NCBI GenBank assembly: GCA_951799425.1
Contig: OX637399.1
Location: 11,710,501-11,774,500, forward strand
Source of the DNA: Ilex aquifolium
Taxonomy: Eukaryota > Streptophyta > Magnoliopsida > Aquifoliales > Aquifoliaceae
DNA: 64,000 bases
Direction: 5' to 3'
The notes under the pieces are model-generated. The model made no database searches, was not told the origin of the DNA, and was given only the letters and a program-made list of their open reading frames with translations. The position numbers and the translations under genes are program-made. Positions 11,769-23,910 of the stretch are shown in pieces; position 1 is the stretch's first letter, and each line of letters begins with the position of its first letter.

Positions 11769-13376
11769 GGGAGGTTAGGGCCTTTGGTTTTGGCAAAGTT
11801 TTCATTCCTTCTTTGATCTCTCTCCCAAAAAAACGAGCTATCTGTTCTTCTTTTAGGGTTCCCCAAGTCGAAAAAACGTATCTCTTTTACCTTCCTTGCT
11901 ACTCATGGCTTCTGAGAAATCTTTATCAGAAATTCCCTCCTTTTCTGCTTAAGAGACGACAATAGAAGAGCTTGTCTTATGGAGCATATTCGAGATGAGG
12001 CCCTTGAAACCCTAAGCTATTTTCCTAGGGGGTCTTCAGTATTGTTACTGACACCAATCTTTCCCGCATTCGCTCCAAATTTTGCATTTCTGATTCCATC
12101 CTATTGAGAGCTCTTGGTGGGGATGAAAGAGCATGCGATTATCATGAAGGGGAGGTCTACATGTATGAAGCAACCTTTCTGGATTCAAATTTCCATTTCT
12201 TCCTTATGTTCCCAAATTATTGTCTTTCTTGAACATTGCTCCTTGATTTGACCTGATTTATGTCATACACCCAAGTATAAGTGGTCAAATTACAATATTT
12301 CTCAGTTAAGTCCGAGGTTGAACCCATAGGGAGCTAATTGTTGGTATTCAAAATAGGAACTGTAAAATTTTCGTGTGAGTAATGTGCAACGAAACAACTA
12401 AAACTTGCGTTATTAAATAAATACTTAACTAAAACTTGGAAAAATACTGATAAAAAGGTACTCTTAAGTGTGAGGATCTGACATGCTTTATGCTATTTAT
12501 TTATGAAAACGTCACCTTACAACAATTAACTTCCATTTCACTAGAAAGCTAACCGGTAGGTTTGATGTATAACTGAACCATATCACAACAACTGATTAGG
12601 TTAGCCGGAAGGTCTATGTACCATGCATCAATCAAATAACCTTAGTAAACCAAAAGGTAAACCATTCAAAAGGTTTACTCTAACTATTTAATCGGTAGGT
12701 TGATGATTCAATGATGACAGAGTTCCGATTTATGCATTGAATCAAAAGTATTGGCTATGGCGAGATTTAATCCATCTATAACTAATCTCCCAACTGTTAC
12801 ATAAAACCCAACAACGTGCATCACCATATCATACATGAAGTACGTAATAATAATAGATAGAATGATATATATCAATAGGCTTTGCTCGATGTTCATAACT
12901 ATGAGCATATTATAAATGTAACCATCCATCAATTACGGAAGGTATAAACATTAATGCATAAATAAAACATCGGCATTTTCATAACTTAAACAGTATTATA
13001 CATGTTTTCACCCTTCACTGAAGAGTATAAGCGGACTACTCATGCCTCATTGTTATAGACGAGTAAAAGGAGTGAGATAATCCTATTACAACTGAAAACA
13101 AAATACATGTCCTTCTCGAAGGAATAGCTAAAATACTACCACTCTTATTACCAGCTAGGGCACAAAAGTGGGAGAGGTTCAACCTTCCAAGTAGAAAGGA
13201 TAAATAGAAATGTAGAAGTAGAGAGTATTCTGGTTGGGAATTGATTAGGGCTCCGCTCATTTTTTGGCTAGAACACTCACTGAAATCTCCCTTTCTCTCT
13301 TTCTTTCCTCCATTCTCTCCTCTCTTGCACTGGACTGAGCTTTTGTGGCCTCCCTGAAAAATGAGTTGAGGAGGGC

Positions 13377-13384
13377 TATTTATA
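13377..13384 (-). promoter_or_regulatory. TATA box of the D LTR
   Basis: GCCTATAAATAGCCC on the minus strand is a strong plant TATA context. A CCATTGG box lies about 70 bases upstream and the ACCGTCC palindromes about 110 bases upstream. Confidence 0.65.
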
Positions 13385-13493
13385 GGCACTGGTAGAGGGC
13401 TTTAAGGCGGCAGACACCCAACCCGTCCAATCATCTCATTTTGTTACTAAATTGTACCAATGGGAGAGGAGAGAGACTTGAGGAGGTTGGAGC

Positions 13494-13530
13494 ACCGTCC
13501 AGACGCCATCACCACCGTCCAGACGGTAGC
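13494..13530. repeat. ACCGTCCAGACGGT-type palindrome pair, left LTR of D
   Basis: ACCGTCCAGACGCCATC is followed by ACCACCGTCCAGACGGT. The second is a 14-base near-perfect palindrome (ACCGTC/GACGGT arms). The right LTR carries a related pair at 49957-49993, and a third related copy lies inside D at 16853-16875. Confidence 0.7.
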
Positions 13531-13774
13531 ATTTCTCTGGTTTTGTAGCCTTGGTAGCCTCCTTGTTTGACTTGTTAATTGCACTTGCTTCCTCTTTTTC
13601 ATTTAGCCTTTACACTTTGATCCTCTTGAATTTCTGTATTTCTGCTTGAAACCCTACAAAATGTACAAATTACGCATTAACCCTAATTCTTTATAACTTA
13701 ATCATTCTAACTTAGTTTATGCACACAATGAACCTTAAAACCTAATTTTTTTACGCATTATTTAAGGTTAATCC

Positions 13775-15513
13775 CCCAAACAAACATTACTAGTCCCTAG
13801 TAATAAAAATAAAATAAACTAAATAAAATCACTTTCGTAGATTCCACGATTGCATTTAGCATATGCAACAAGTCGTTAAACCCCTAGGTGGTCCCTAGTG
13901 GACGAGTTTTGTCTCCTGAGGGTTTTCAGTGAAGATACCTACAAACTTCAACGGATAGGAATTACATAATTCATATTTTTCACAGATAAAATTAAATCAC
14001 CATTCCTCTTTATTGTCAAGATACTTCCCTTACCCAATCACTGTAAGAGTAACACATATTAGTTTTAACACTATTCCATATATTTTCAGAAAAACTCGTG
14101 TGTGTGTGCAAGGATTCCTTTATTTGAAAATCACTTAAGAAATATCACAATCCTTTACGCTACTGTACAAAAATTAGCCTCGATGTCAATCCTCCTGGAA
14201 ATCACTCAGTAAAGAATACACTCAAGTTTTAGTGGTTGTCACTAAAAAATTACATGTGATAAGAATATTGTTATAAAAGCAAAGTAGTAGCACACATAAT
14301 ATCTAAAAAGAAATTATTTGAATAAACTAGAATTTGGCATAATCTCATGAAAAAATATTAACACTACATTGAACAACATTATAAACACTCCCCCTTTTTT
14401 GACGAATAAGCGGAAATAATACATATGCATGACTTCTGGAATCAAAAAGGACTTTATTAGGGTTATAACGTGGCCAAGGGTATTGGGTTTAAACAAACGA
14501 CGTCAAAGGTATTCAAAAAACTATCCTTTATTGATTAGTGTAGCACATCTCTTTCCCATTTTCCAAAGCTTTTACACAGTGTACTTCCCTTTTCTCATTT
14601 CTATCCCATATTTGCACTTTCTTGGCTATTTTCTTTCTTTGCTTCTTTTTCTTGATTTTATTTTTGTGTTTTATTTTTTTCTATTTCATAGATTCTTTTC
14701 TTCCTTGAATTGTAGTCACCATTTTCTTCTTTTCTCCCTTTTTTGTATAATACTTTCTTTAGGAAAGGGTGCAAGAAAATTAGATAGCAAAGGTTGGTCA
14801 AATATATTTTTCTGTGGCTAGGTTATCTGATGGGTTTAAGAAAAGAAATTTTCATTTAGGCTCAATCGCGGCTTAATAAGGATATAGTTTTGCAAAAGAA
14901 ATGGCTAAGGCTCAAAATAAAATCACAAATGGCCTAAGATCATTTTCTAGAATTCATGTACCTGCATAATTTCCAATTAAGAATTTAAAGGAAAATGGTA
15001 ACCATGTTATTCAATGAGTGCTAACCAAAGCAAAGCTAATGAGATTATTCAACGAAGTATTACTGCTGAACCGAAAATTCTTACTTGAGTAAATGCGCAA
15101 TATCTCTCCAAGGCGGATTGGCTCAAAATCTGCATACCGGTTTACATCTCCACTATATATGTAAGCTTTATAAAAGATCGTATTATTTCAAAAGGTCTTA
15201 CAAATTAAGGAATTTATACGTGCTCAAAAGATTGAGTTTTTATGAAAACATATAGATAGTGCACAATTAAGGCATGAAAATCCCGCGTAATCTGGTTAGA
15301 GTTGTATCTGCAACGTATTAGAATGATAAAATAATTCTTATCGCAAATCATATGAAATAAGTATCCTAACACAAAAAAATTTAAACAAGATCATAAACCA
15401 ACCATATTACTAACAAAAAAAACTTATTCAAAACATAAAACTGAAACAAAGTGCATAAGTAAAAAGTTCGATAAAAGTAATAAGAGCATAGAAATTCCAG
15501 AAACTCCAGTCAC
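13775..15513 (-). other. 3' untranslated region of element D
   Basis: There is no convincing gene here. The stretch starts at a purine tract beside the LTR (minus-strand TTTGGGGGA). It includes a block at about 13850-13960 that is strongly conserved with 42320-42410 in element F, a TGTGTGTG word, a long pyrimidine-rich block (about 14580-14760) and another block shared with F (about 14855-14950). It is the Athila 3' UTR. The short open frames are not gene-like. Confidence 0.7.
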
Positions 15514-16623
15514 TTAAGCTGATGGGCCTCCACCATACTGTCCTCGTAGTAGCCTCAGGAACTCATTCTAATTCTCCTTATAGCTAGCCATCCTTTGATC
15601 CAACTGGGTGATGCTAGTCTCTAATCCTAACAGAATCTGGCAGTCAGTACTGTCATCAACTGGAATATAAGGCTACTCTTCTTTTTGTTGAGGCTCATCT
15701 GGTGGCTGAAAGTCTGCACCTCCTGGGAATGGATCTGCTTGCGGTTCTGGTGGTGATTCCTGTTGCTCCTCTGGCTGCCTTCCATGGCTCTTCTTCAACG
15801 AGGTTTTGTCCAATGGTGCCAAATGCTCACCGTTTGCCATGTGGGATTTACAAAAACTCCTTTCTCCCTGCATAACACAGATACTAACACAACAAATGGG
15901 AGTGAGGGCTTCTTAACCTTAACAGTCACCATCATTTGGTCCATTATCAATGTTGGCAAATCAATAGTGTGTCACATTCCAAAGGCATACATAAAATAGT
16001 CTCTCTTAGTGTAGATTTGGTTTTTCTGAGACTGAGGCAACATATTGTTTACAGTAATCAAGTTTAGTATTCTATATTTATCAGTTAGTCCCCTTGCTTA
16101 AATACTTATTCGACCTACCCCAAACATACTCCGGATTCCCAGTTAATTCAATCCCAATGGCAGTCATATTAGGCAATGCGGAGTAGGGATATTGCGGATG
16201 CTGATACCTTGGAATTGGATTCAAAATATTAGCAATGGTGGCCGGTGTAACTTGGAACATAACTCTCCTAACATAAACACGAAATTGCCTTGACTCAGTT
16301 TCTTTTGCATTACTATAAAATTCCCAGACTAAGCATTCCTATGCAGGACCTACCAATTTCACATAGTTAAGCCAATCTCGTGCCGCTAAATTTTGCCTAA
16401 CCCCTATTTGTTCAAAATCTTCATATATAACAGGTCTCTCAGCAATAATAGGATTGGAATAAAAATAACTGTCATACCAAACATGCTGATCAATATTCTC
16501 AAACATGGCAGAATCAAACACATTCTGTCCTTGGTGTTATTCTTGTTGCTGCGGGGCTGTTTCAGGTGATGACGAGGCCGCTTGACTTGCTTAGCTTGAC
16601 AAAGCAATTGTTCGTAGATCCAT
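15514..16623 (-). pseudogene. Env-position gene remnant of element D
   Basis: On the minus strand, between pol and the 3' LTR, lies a decayed gene with a conserved-looking segment near 16330-16460 (NLAARDWLNYVKLVGPA) and a proline/glutamate-rich tail near 15673-15800. It resembles plant transposon proteins found at the env position of Athila elements, not a proven envelope; I see no signal peptide or clear transmembrane helix. It is broken several times. A palindrome plus TATA-like box lies about 215 bases upstream. Confidence 0.55.
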
Positions 16624-16836
16624 GGATTCTTGAGTTTCTTGATGAATCACCCGTTTAAAAGATTCTTAATCAGTGAAAACCTATAAAATTTTATGGGTAA
16701 GTGTTTAATCAGATTAGAACTCAAGAAAAACTGATGGGTGAAGTAAATCTAAGGAGAGAAGATGAAAGGTTCTGCTATTTTTTTTGAATTTCTGCTGCGA
16801 GGGAGATGCTGGACTGGTTTCTGCGCGAACAAGAGG

Positions 16837-16875
16837 TTTTATACTGGCCAGTACCGTCCGGACGCTATCGACGGT
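16837..16875 (-). promoter_or_regulatory. Internal promoter-like module of D: palindrome plus TATA-like box
   Basis: Read on the minus strand, an ACCGTC...GTCCGGACGGT motif (16853-16875), related to the LTR palindrome of the same element, is followed 10 bases later by TATAAAA (16837-16843) in the context CCAGTATAAAACC. The env-position gene would begin at 16623. Whether it acts as a promoter is inference. Confidence 0.4.
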
Positions 16876-17552
16876 TCTGATCCTCTGGAATTCCCTTGGG
16901 CTTGCAGGTTGCTGATCCTTGATCTTCTCCTAGTATCCAACTTCGATTTTTCAGCCTACAGTTACAAAAAACTCAATTCAAATTCAAATATTTACACAAT
17001 TAATTATCTAATAAACTTAAACATTCATACACATCCTAAAAATTATACACTTTGATCATAATTAGTTTTAATCAGAATCTTCTAGATCGAGGACATCAGT
17101 GAACCGATTAATCTCCTATTGCACATATCTTAAAAGCATGAGACTGGAATAAGATGGCGTCTTAGGGTAATCTTTACTCTGCTCATACTTAATCCAGTCA
17201 AGACGATCTAATGCTCGACCTGAAATTGATTCAGCACACCGATTATATTCTCTCATATACATTAATCGTCCGCACTTTACATAACCACCGAGTCGATTTG
17301 TTCGTCGGCGTTTGACAAATGAACTTTTTCTGTGCAAAGGTTTTGCTTGATTGTCAAAATTTCTAATTTTCTAACGACCTTTGTTTTTTCTATGATCAAA
17401 GAATGTATATCTTTTGGAAAAGTATGCAGCATGCCCAAACTAAACCAAACAAGTTTTTCATCCATTGTTTGAAATTTTTTTGAAATTTTTTGAAGAAGAC
17501 TCACTATCCGATTTTTTAACGTTTGCCGGTCACAAAGACAAGTATGGATTGC

Positions 17553-17590
17553 TCCCTCCCCCCAACCTAAATTCAACATTGTCCTCAATG
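17553..17590 (-). other. Internal polypurine-like motif of D
   Basis: On the minus strand CATTGAGGACAATG is followed by a TTTAGGTTGGGGGGAGGGAG tract, just after pol. The same leader plus G-run occurs in element F at 43946-43980. Athila and Tat elements commonly carry this motif at the end of pol. Confidence 0.6.
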
Positions 17591-20500
17591 TATGACATTA
17601 TAAAGTTATATGATAGACAAATCTCAAATAAGATCTGGAAGTGAGACCAATCCATAATTCAAAACCCTAATATGTAAAACAAACATCAAATAGTTAGTAC
17701 TACTATTTATAATCGAACACTTATAAGGAGTCTGTTCATCTTGATCTTAACTTTCCAAGAAATAGGCGGAACCTTGAATTATATAACAGGACTTTTTGAG
17801 AGGGCACAAAGGACTTCTGCACAATATTCTTATCATGAAAAATTTTCATTATGGACTTGGCAATCTTTGCATTTTCATATGCTTCATTTCTCAATTCTTA
17901 CAATTCATTAATCTGAAGTTTGTGGGGTGTATTTGCTTTGTCAATATCAAAATTCATCATTTTGATTGCCCAGTATGCTCTATGTTCCAATTCCATAGGC
18001 AAGCGACATGGTTTACCGTAAACTAGTCGGTAAAGAGAAATTTCCAAAATAGTTTTGTATGCAGTTTGGTAATCCCAAAGCGCATCAGTCAGTCTCAAAG
18101 ACCAATCCTTGCGGTCTGGATTTACTGTTTTTTTCAAAGTATATTTTATCTCCCTATTGGCCAATTCAGCTTTTCTGGGGATGATAAGGGGTAGATATTT
18201 TGTGAGAAATCAAATATTTTTTTATTAGGTTTTCAAAAATTTTATTAAAAAAATGTGTTCCCCCATTGCTTATAATGGCTCCAGGAATTCCAAATCTAGA
18301 CAAAATATTTTATTTTAAAAATCTGATCACCGTGTGGTGATCATTGTTTCGACAAGGAATAGCCTTTGCCCATTTGGAAACATAATCATCGGCAACCAAA
18401 ATATACAGATGTCCAAAGGATGGGGGAAACGATCCCATGAAGTCGATGCCCCAACAATCAAAAATTTCAATGACCAAAATATGGTTCAAATGCATCATGT
18501 TTCTTTTTGAAATATTCCCCATTCTTTGACATATGTCACAATTTAGACAAAAGACATGTACATCTTTAAAAAGAGTGGGCCAGTAAAATCCAAACTGCAA
18601 AATTTTAGCAGCGGTTTTCTTTGAAGAAAAATGCCCTCCACATGCTTCAGAATGACAAAATGAAATGACCTGACCGATTTCATGATTGGGTACACAATGC
18701 TTTATTATTTGATATTTACAGTACTTAAACGCATAAGGATCTTCCCAAAAGAAATTGCGTACCTCTCTTAAAAATTTCTTTTTGTCGGTCCAAGTCTAAT
18801 GAAAAGGAATAGTACCTGTAGCTAAATAATTGGCTATATTTGCATACCATGGTACTTCTGTTACTGCAAATAACTGCTTATCTAGAAACATTTCTTTGAT
18901 TGGTATTGGTTCTTCCCTTATATCATAATTCAACATTGATAAATGATCAGCTACCACATTTTCAACTCATTTTTTGTCTTTGACGATAAGATCGAATTCT
19001 TGAAGCAACAATATTTATCTTAGGAGACGTGGTTTAGCATCCTTCTTAGTGAACAAGTATTTCAAGGCTGCATGATCAGTAAACACAACAACAGAGGATC
19101 CAACCAAATATGAGTGAAATTTATCTAAAGTAAATACAACAGCAAGCAATTCTTTTTCTGTGGTAGAGTAATTCATCTGTGCATTATTCAAACTTTTACT
19201 TGCATAATAAATCACATAGGGTTTTTTTATCTTTTCTTTAACCTAAAAATGCTCCTACTGCAAAGTCACTAGCATCACACATTAATTCAAAAGGTAAAGA
19301 TCAGTCACGAGGTTGCATAATTGGTGCAGAAATAAGCATGCTTTTAAGTTTATCAAATGCTAATTGACATGCATCATTCCAATCAAATGGTACATCCTGA
19401 CATAAAAGACTACACATAGATCAAGATATCAAACTGAAATCCTTAATGAATCTTCTATAGAATCCTGCATGACCTAAAAAGGATCGAACATCTTTTATAG
19501 TCTTAGGTGGAGGGAGATTGGCTATTAAATCAATTTTAGACTTATCAACTTCAATTCCCTCCGCGGAAACTACATGTTCTAAACCAATGCCTTGTGACCA
19601 TGAAATGACACTTTTCCCAATTCAAAACAAGATTTGTTTCCTCACATCGAGTAAGGACTTTTCAAGATTCTCTAAACATAATTCAAATGAATCACCATAT
19701 ATCGAAAAATCATCCATGAAGACTTCCAAAAACCGCTCCACCATATCACTAAAAATGCTTAACATACAATGCTGAAAAGTGGCTGGAGCATTACACAATC
19801 CAAAAGACATTATTTTATAAGAAAAAGTGCCAAAAGGACATGTAAAATTGGTTTTTTCTTGATCATCAATTGCTATTTCAATCTAGTTATAGCTGAAATA
19901 TCCATCGAAAAAAAACAATAATATGTATGACCGACTATTCTTTCTAAGACTTGATCTAGGAAAGGTAGGGGAAAATGATCTATTCTGGTGAGAGAATTCA
20001 ACTTTCGATAGTCAATACACATATGCGAACTAGTGACTGTACGCATAGGGACTAATTCATTTTCTTGGTTTTCACGATCATGATACTAGACTTTTTATGC
20101 AATACCTATGTTGGGCTGACTCATTTACTATCAGATATAGGATATATAATATCAGCGTCTAATAACTTAAGTACTTCAAATTGGATTATTTCTTTCAAAT
20201 ATGGGTTCAACCTTCTTTGGGCCTTTCAGGATGATTTAGAATCTTCCTCTAAGTATATACAATAAGTACAAAGAAGAGGACTTATACCCTTTATATTTGC
20301 TATCGTCCAACCGATAGCACTTCAATGATTTTTTATGAGTTATATCAATTTATTTTCTTGGACTTCTGACAACTTTGAAGATATTATTGCTTGATGTTTT
20401 TCCTTGTTATCCCTAACCCCTAAATATCATCCCGCAAAATGTATTGTATATGGATGGAGGGGAGTGTCACTCTCCCTTTGAGTAGTGTCAAAAGAAAGGG

Positions 20501-21385
20501 CAAGGAGATGGGAAAATGGGATGGTGGAAATGTGTTATGTGTATGGACAAAAATGCTCCCCAAGCGCAAGGAGACTTTTGTGGGTCGTGTTTTACTTGGA
20601 GGTACTCCAAGGTTGTTTCCACGGGGAAGGATGTAAACCAAGGGGAAGGTGATTTTGGGTGAAAGAAAATGTAAAATCTTTTGTTGTTGAAAGTTGTTTG
20701 GTGAAGTGTGTTTTGGTGAAAATGAAATGAGAAACAAACGTTGGCTAACCCAAGGGTCACTCCAATAGGAATACCATCTCAACTCGAATCCCTCCTCCAA
20801 TAGAGCATAAATGAACGATTGATTCGTGGGAAGCTAGGGATAAGAGGGGTGAGTATCTAAGCATAAACCGTGACTAGGCCTACGAAATATCAAAGACTCA
20901 CCAATTTATCCACCCTCAACCCAGTCAAACCGAACCATTGAACTCTGAAAGAAGGGAGGAGAATGAGTTGAAATGGCATACCCAAGTGGAGGTTCCCCTT
21001 GGTTTTGCCAACTAAATGATTTTAGCTACTCATGTAAAACCCGGGAAATTTGGATTTTTTTAAAAAGGGCAAAATAGTAATTTGCCACTATAATGCGTAT
21101 TTAAAATACTCATGTTTTAGACCTCGGATGAGGAAACAGAGTTCGCTGTTGAATTCGTATCGCGAAAACGAGTCACCTTGTCAAATTTCGTCGAATTCCG
21201 AGATAGTCGGATTTTGCACGTCGTTCGAGGCGACTGCGTGGCGAATGACCTCACGAACGTCCCCATAAATGAGTTTTATAAAATTTCCTTAAAATTAAGT
21301 TTAAGTTTAAATAAAAGTAATTTGAACTTAAACCGGGACCAAATAAATCGTTTCGGGACGAAATCGAACCCGATTAAGCGAGGGA

Positions 21386-21426
21386 CACGTGGCACGACGT
21401 AGGCCGAGTATTTAAAACTATAAATA
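21386..21426 (+). promoter_or_regulatory. LTR promoter core of element B: G-box plus TATA box
   Basis: The context ACACGTGGC contains CACGTG (21386-21391); TATAAATA follows at 21419-21426. Spacing is the same as in element A. Confidence 0.6.
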
Positions 21427-23082
21427 GGGATAAATATCTAGAAAATCAGATTATTTTTGCCCCTTGTGTTCTTGTTTGGCCGGCCAAGAGAGAGAGAAGA
21501 GAGAAAAGAGAGAAAACCTAAAACTCCAAGCTTTCTCCGTCGATTCCCGGAGTTCCGTCGCTCGGATTCTGTCGAACCAAGAGCTAAAGTCGATCACATC
21601 GACGAGGGCTACGCAACCACACCAAGAGCAAGGGATTTCACCGAAGATCCAAGAGAGGAGATTTGAGGGAAATCTAGACTTGGGCTTGGAAAGTGTTCTT
21701 GAAGCTTCCTTCGAGAGAATTACGCTTCAAGAGGTAGGGTTTCTCCTACTTGGGACTATTTTTACCTTAGGTGTTAGTAGACTAAGGGTTAAAAGTTATA
21801 TATGCATATGTATTGAAATATATATATGTCTATAGTTATGGTAATGGAAAGGGAGCATAGAGTTGGCCTAGGCTAACTTCTAGCTTGATGTTATTACATA
21901 GGAGTTCCATGTGGTTTCTCTTATAACCTGGTGACATTTGAGCTATATGGTTGCTTGGAATGTGTTATGTGAAAACATGACTTTAATGATTACTAGGTGT
22001 TTGATAAAATGCCTAGGTGAAATTGTGTGTGTTACTTGTATGATGCTATGTTATAACATGCTTGGGTGATTGTGAAATCATATGCTTAGGATATGGTTGT
22101 TGGATGAAGAGTGTTGTTGATATATGCATGAAATGATATATTGAACATAATGAGTTATGGTAGTTATGTGCTTTTGATATAATTGCCATTGATGTATTGG
22201 AAATGTTTATATGTTTGTCATGAGCATATTGAGCATTATGTTGTATGCAACGGAACATGGCATTGCATATGCATCTCATTACATGGGTGTGTGTGCATGG
22301 TTGATGTCAATACCACACTTGGGGATTGACAATATGGCTTGGGAAAAAGTTGGGTTGAAGACCTAGCTAAGCCGCTTGATTGCATGATAAATTGGGTCGG
22401 GATGAGCAAGAAGAGGCATGACGACCTTTCGGGTGAAAGACCCGGTGTTTGGGGGGTGCACTCCGTTGGTATAAGAGCCCATAAAGTGTACGGGTGTGGA
22501 AGACCATTGGTTAAGTCCATAAAGAAGTCCGATCCCAAGAAAGACCCTAGTTTTCAAAATATCATTTGATGTAAACATAAATGATGAAATGAAACACTTT
22601 GGCATTGCATCGTGTTGTATGAGTCGGTGAGAACTCGGGTTAAAATGCATGAGTGAGTGACATCTCATTTCATGGCATGGTATGTTGCATTCCAACTTAG
22701 AATGCATGTCCTTTCGATAAATGATTGTTTGCAAATGAATGTTGCATGAGCATGAGCATCTAGGGGAAGAGTAGCCCTGGTAGGGTTTACTTTACTGGGC
22801 GTTGGCTCACCCTATACGGGAAACATTTCAGGTGTGGGGTTTGCACCGGCGGATGGCTCACTTGGAGAGCATCAAGAATGAAGGGGGCCGGCTTGTGGCC
22901 TTAGTTCGAGTTTTTGTAAAACTTTTGTATAAATTCCATTTGATGTGTAAATTTTGGAATTAAATGTAATGGAACTTGTATAAGTTATGTATTATATGAA
23001 AAATCGTATTATACATGTGTTGGATGAGTTAGGAATGTATTAGAATGGATTGGAAGTGAAAAACATAGGAAAAAGGCAAAAT

Positions 23083-23182
23083 CGTACCGGTACGCGTACC
23101 GGTACGTAGACAGACAGAAGGCAGAGCGTACCGGTACGTCGATGTCCAGTGGGTTCAGTGTACCGGTACACGTACCGGTACG
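23083..23182. repeat. Palindromic GTACCGGTAC cassette, element B 5' LTR (5 units)
   Basis: Pair, single, pair of CGTACCGGTACG-type units with the AGACAGACAGAAGGCAGAG and GATGTCCAGTGGG spacers. The 3' LTR has an extra unit in the middle position. Confidence 0.9.
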
Positions 23183-23474
23183 CCCACCAAAACTCAGAAT
23201 TTTTTTTATTTTTGTTTTCTTTGCCAAGCCTTTGGGCTATGTTTTTCCTTCCCTCCAATGATCAAATTGGACCCTAATGGGGTATGAATCATGGGGAGTT
23301 GGACTGGGGTTGGATCGAATAAATGCTGAACCGAATTTTCATTTTGGATTATAACCTCGGTTTAAGGATGTTATCGATGTGGTGTCGGGTTAAGCGACAT
23401 CCACGGGTATTTCCGCGGGTTGATGGGTTGTCAACGGTTAATACAGGACCCCCGGAAAATGGGGCGTCACAGCT

Positions 23475-23486
23475 TGGTATCAGAGC
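23475..23486 (+). other. Primer-binding site of element B (tRNA-iMet)
   Basis: TGGTATCAGAGC lies three bases after the LTR end. A leader of about 420 bases without a gene separates it from the Gag-Pol start. Confidence 0.92.
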
Positions 23487-23910
23487 ATAGGCCATAGATC
23501 ATATGTGGTCTTGTGGGAAATGAGTCTACCATCTTCCATTGCAAGGGAGAACGAGGTTTAGAGCCCTAGCTAATTCGAAAACCTAAGCTTGATGGGCATT
23601 GGGTCTAGACCATTGCATGCATTGTGCATTTCATTTTATGTGTTTAAATGCTACATGTTATGTGCTATGTGCTATGTGCTATGTGGATAATATACATCGT
23701 AGAATGTATATGGAAACGAACACACTAGGGTTAGGAAACATAACCTTGGGAGTGGGAAAACAAATGAACGAGAGGGTTCATGGTATAAATGTCTACTAAG
23801 GAGAGGAATATGCTTCCCTAGTGAGACGATTCGGAAACTCTTTATGTGTGAGTATTGATTCCTATTTTTGGGATGCATTCTAAAACTATATTGCTATTTG
23901 ACTTATGTAG

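Larger units (their letters stand above)
12244..13774 (-). repeat. 3' LTR of element D (left)
   Basis: This LTR is 1531 bp. On the minus strand it holds a palindromic motif pair (13494-13530), a CCATTGG box, TATAAATA (13377-13384) and then the transcribed part down to TGATTTGACC at 12244. Its partner is split between 34793-35590 and 49513-50238. Confidence 0.9.
21033..23471 (+). repeat. 5' LTR of element B
   Basis: This LTR is 2439 bp with G-box (21386-21391), TATA box (21419-21426), TTGGCCGGCCAA palindrome and purine microsatellite (about 21477-21512) and the GTACCGGTAC cassette (23083-23182). It ends GCGTCACA. Confidence 0.95.

Noticed and set aside
15514-16623. A true viral envelope gene in D
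   Set aside because: No signal peptide, fusion segment or clear membrane anchor is visible; it looks like the plant transposon protein often found at this place in Athila.
20420-20800. Overlapping frames on both strands at the start of G (also 40465-40761 and 45452-45748 in F)
   Set aside because: They repeat in every LTR of the F/G family and lie in non-coding LTR sequence; no domain or coding signature.
22236-22734. Long minus-strand frames in the LTRs of B (also 29830-30327)
   Set aside because: They lie antisense in the LTR middle and their composition (His, Met, Thr, Cys) follows ATG/CAT-rich DNA. No family resemblance.
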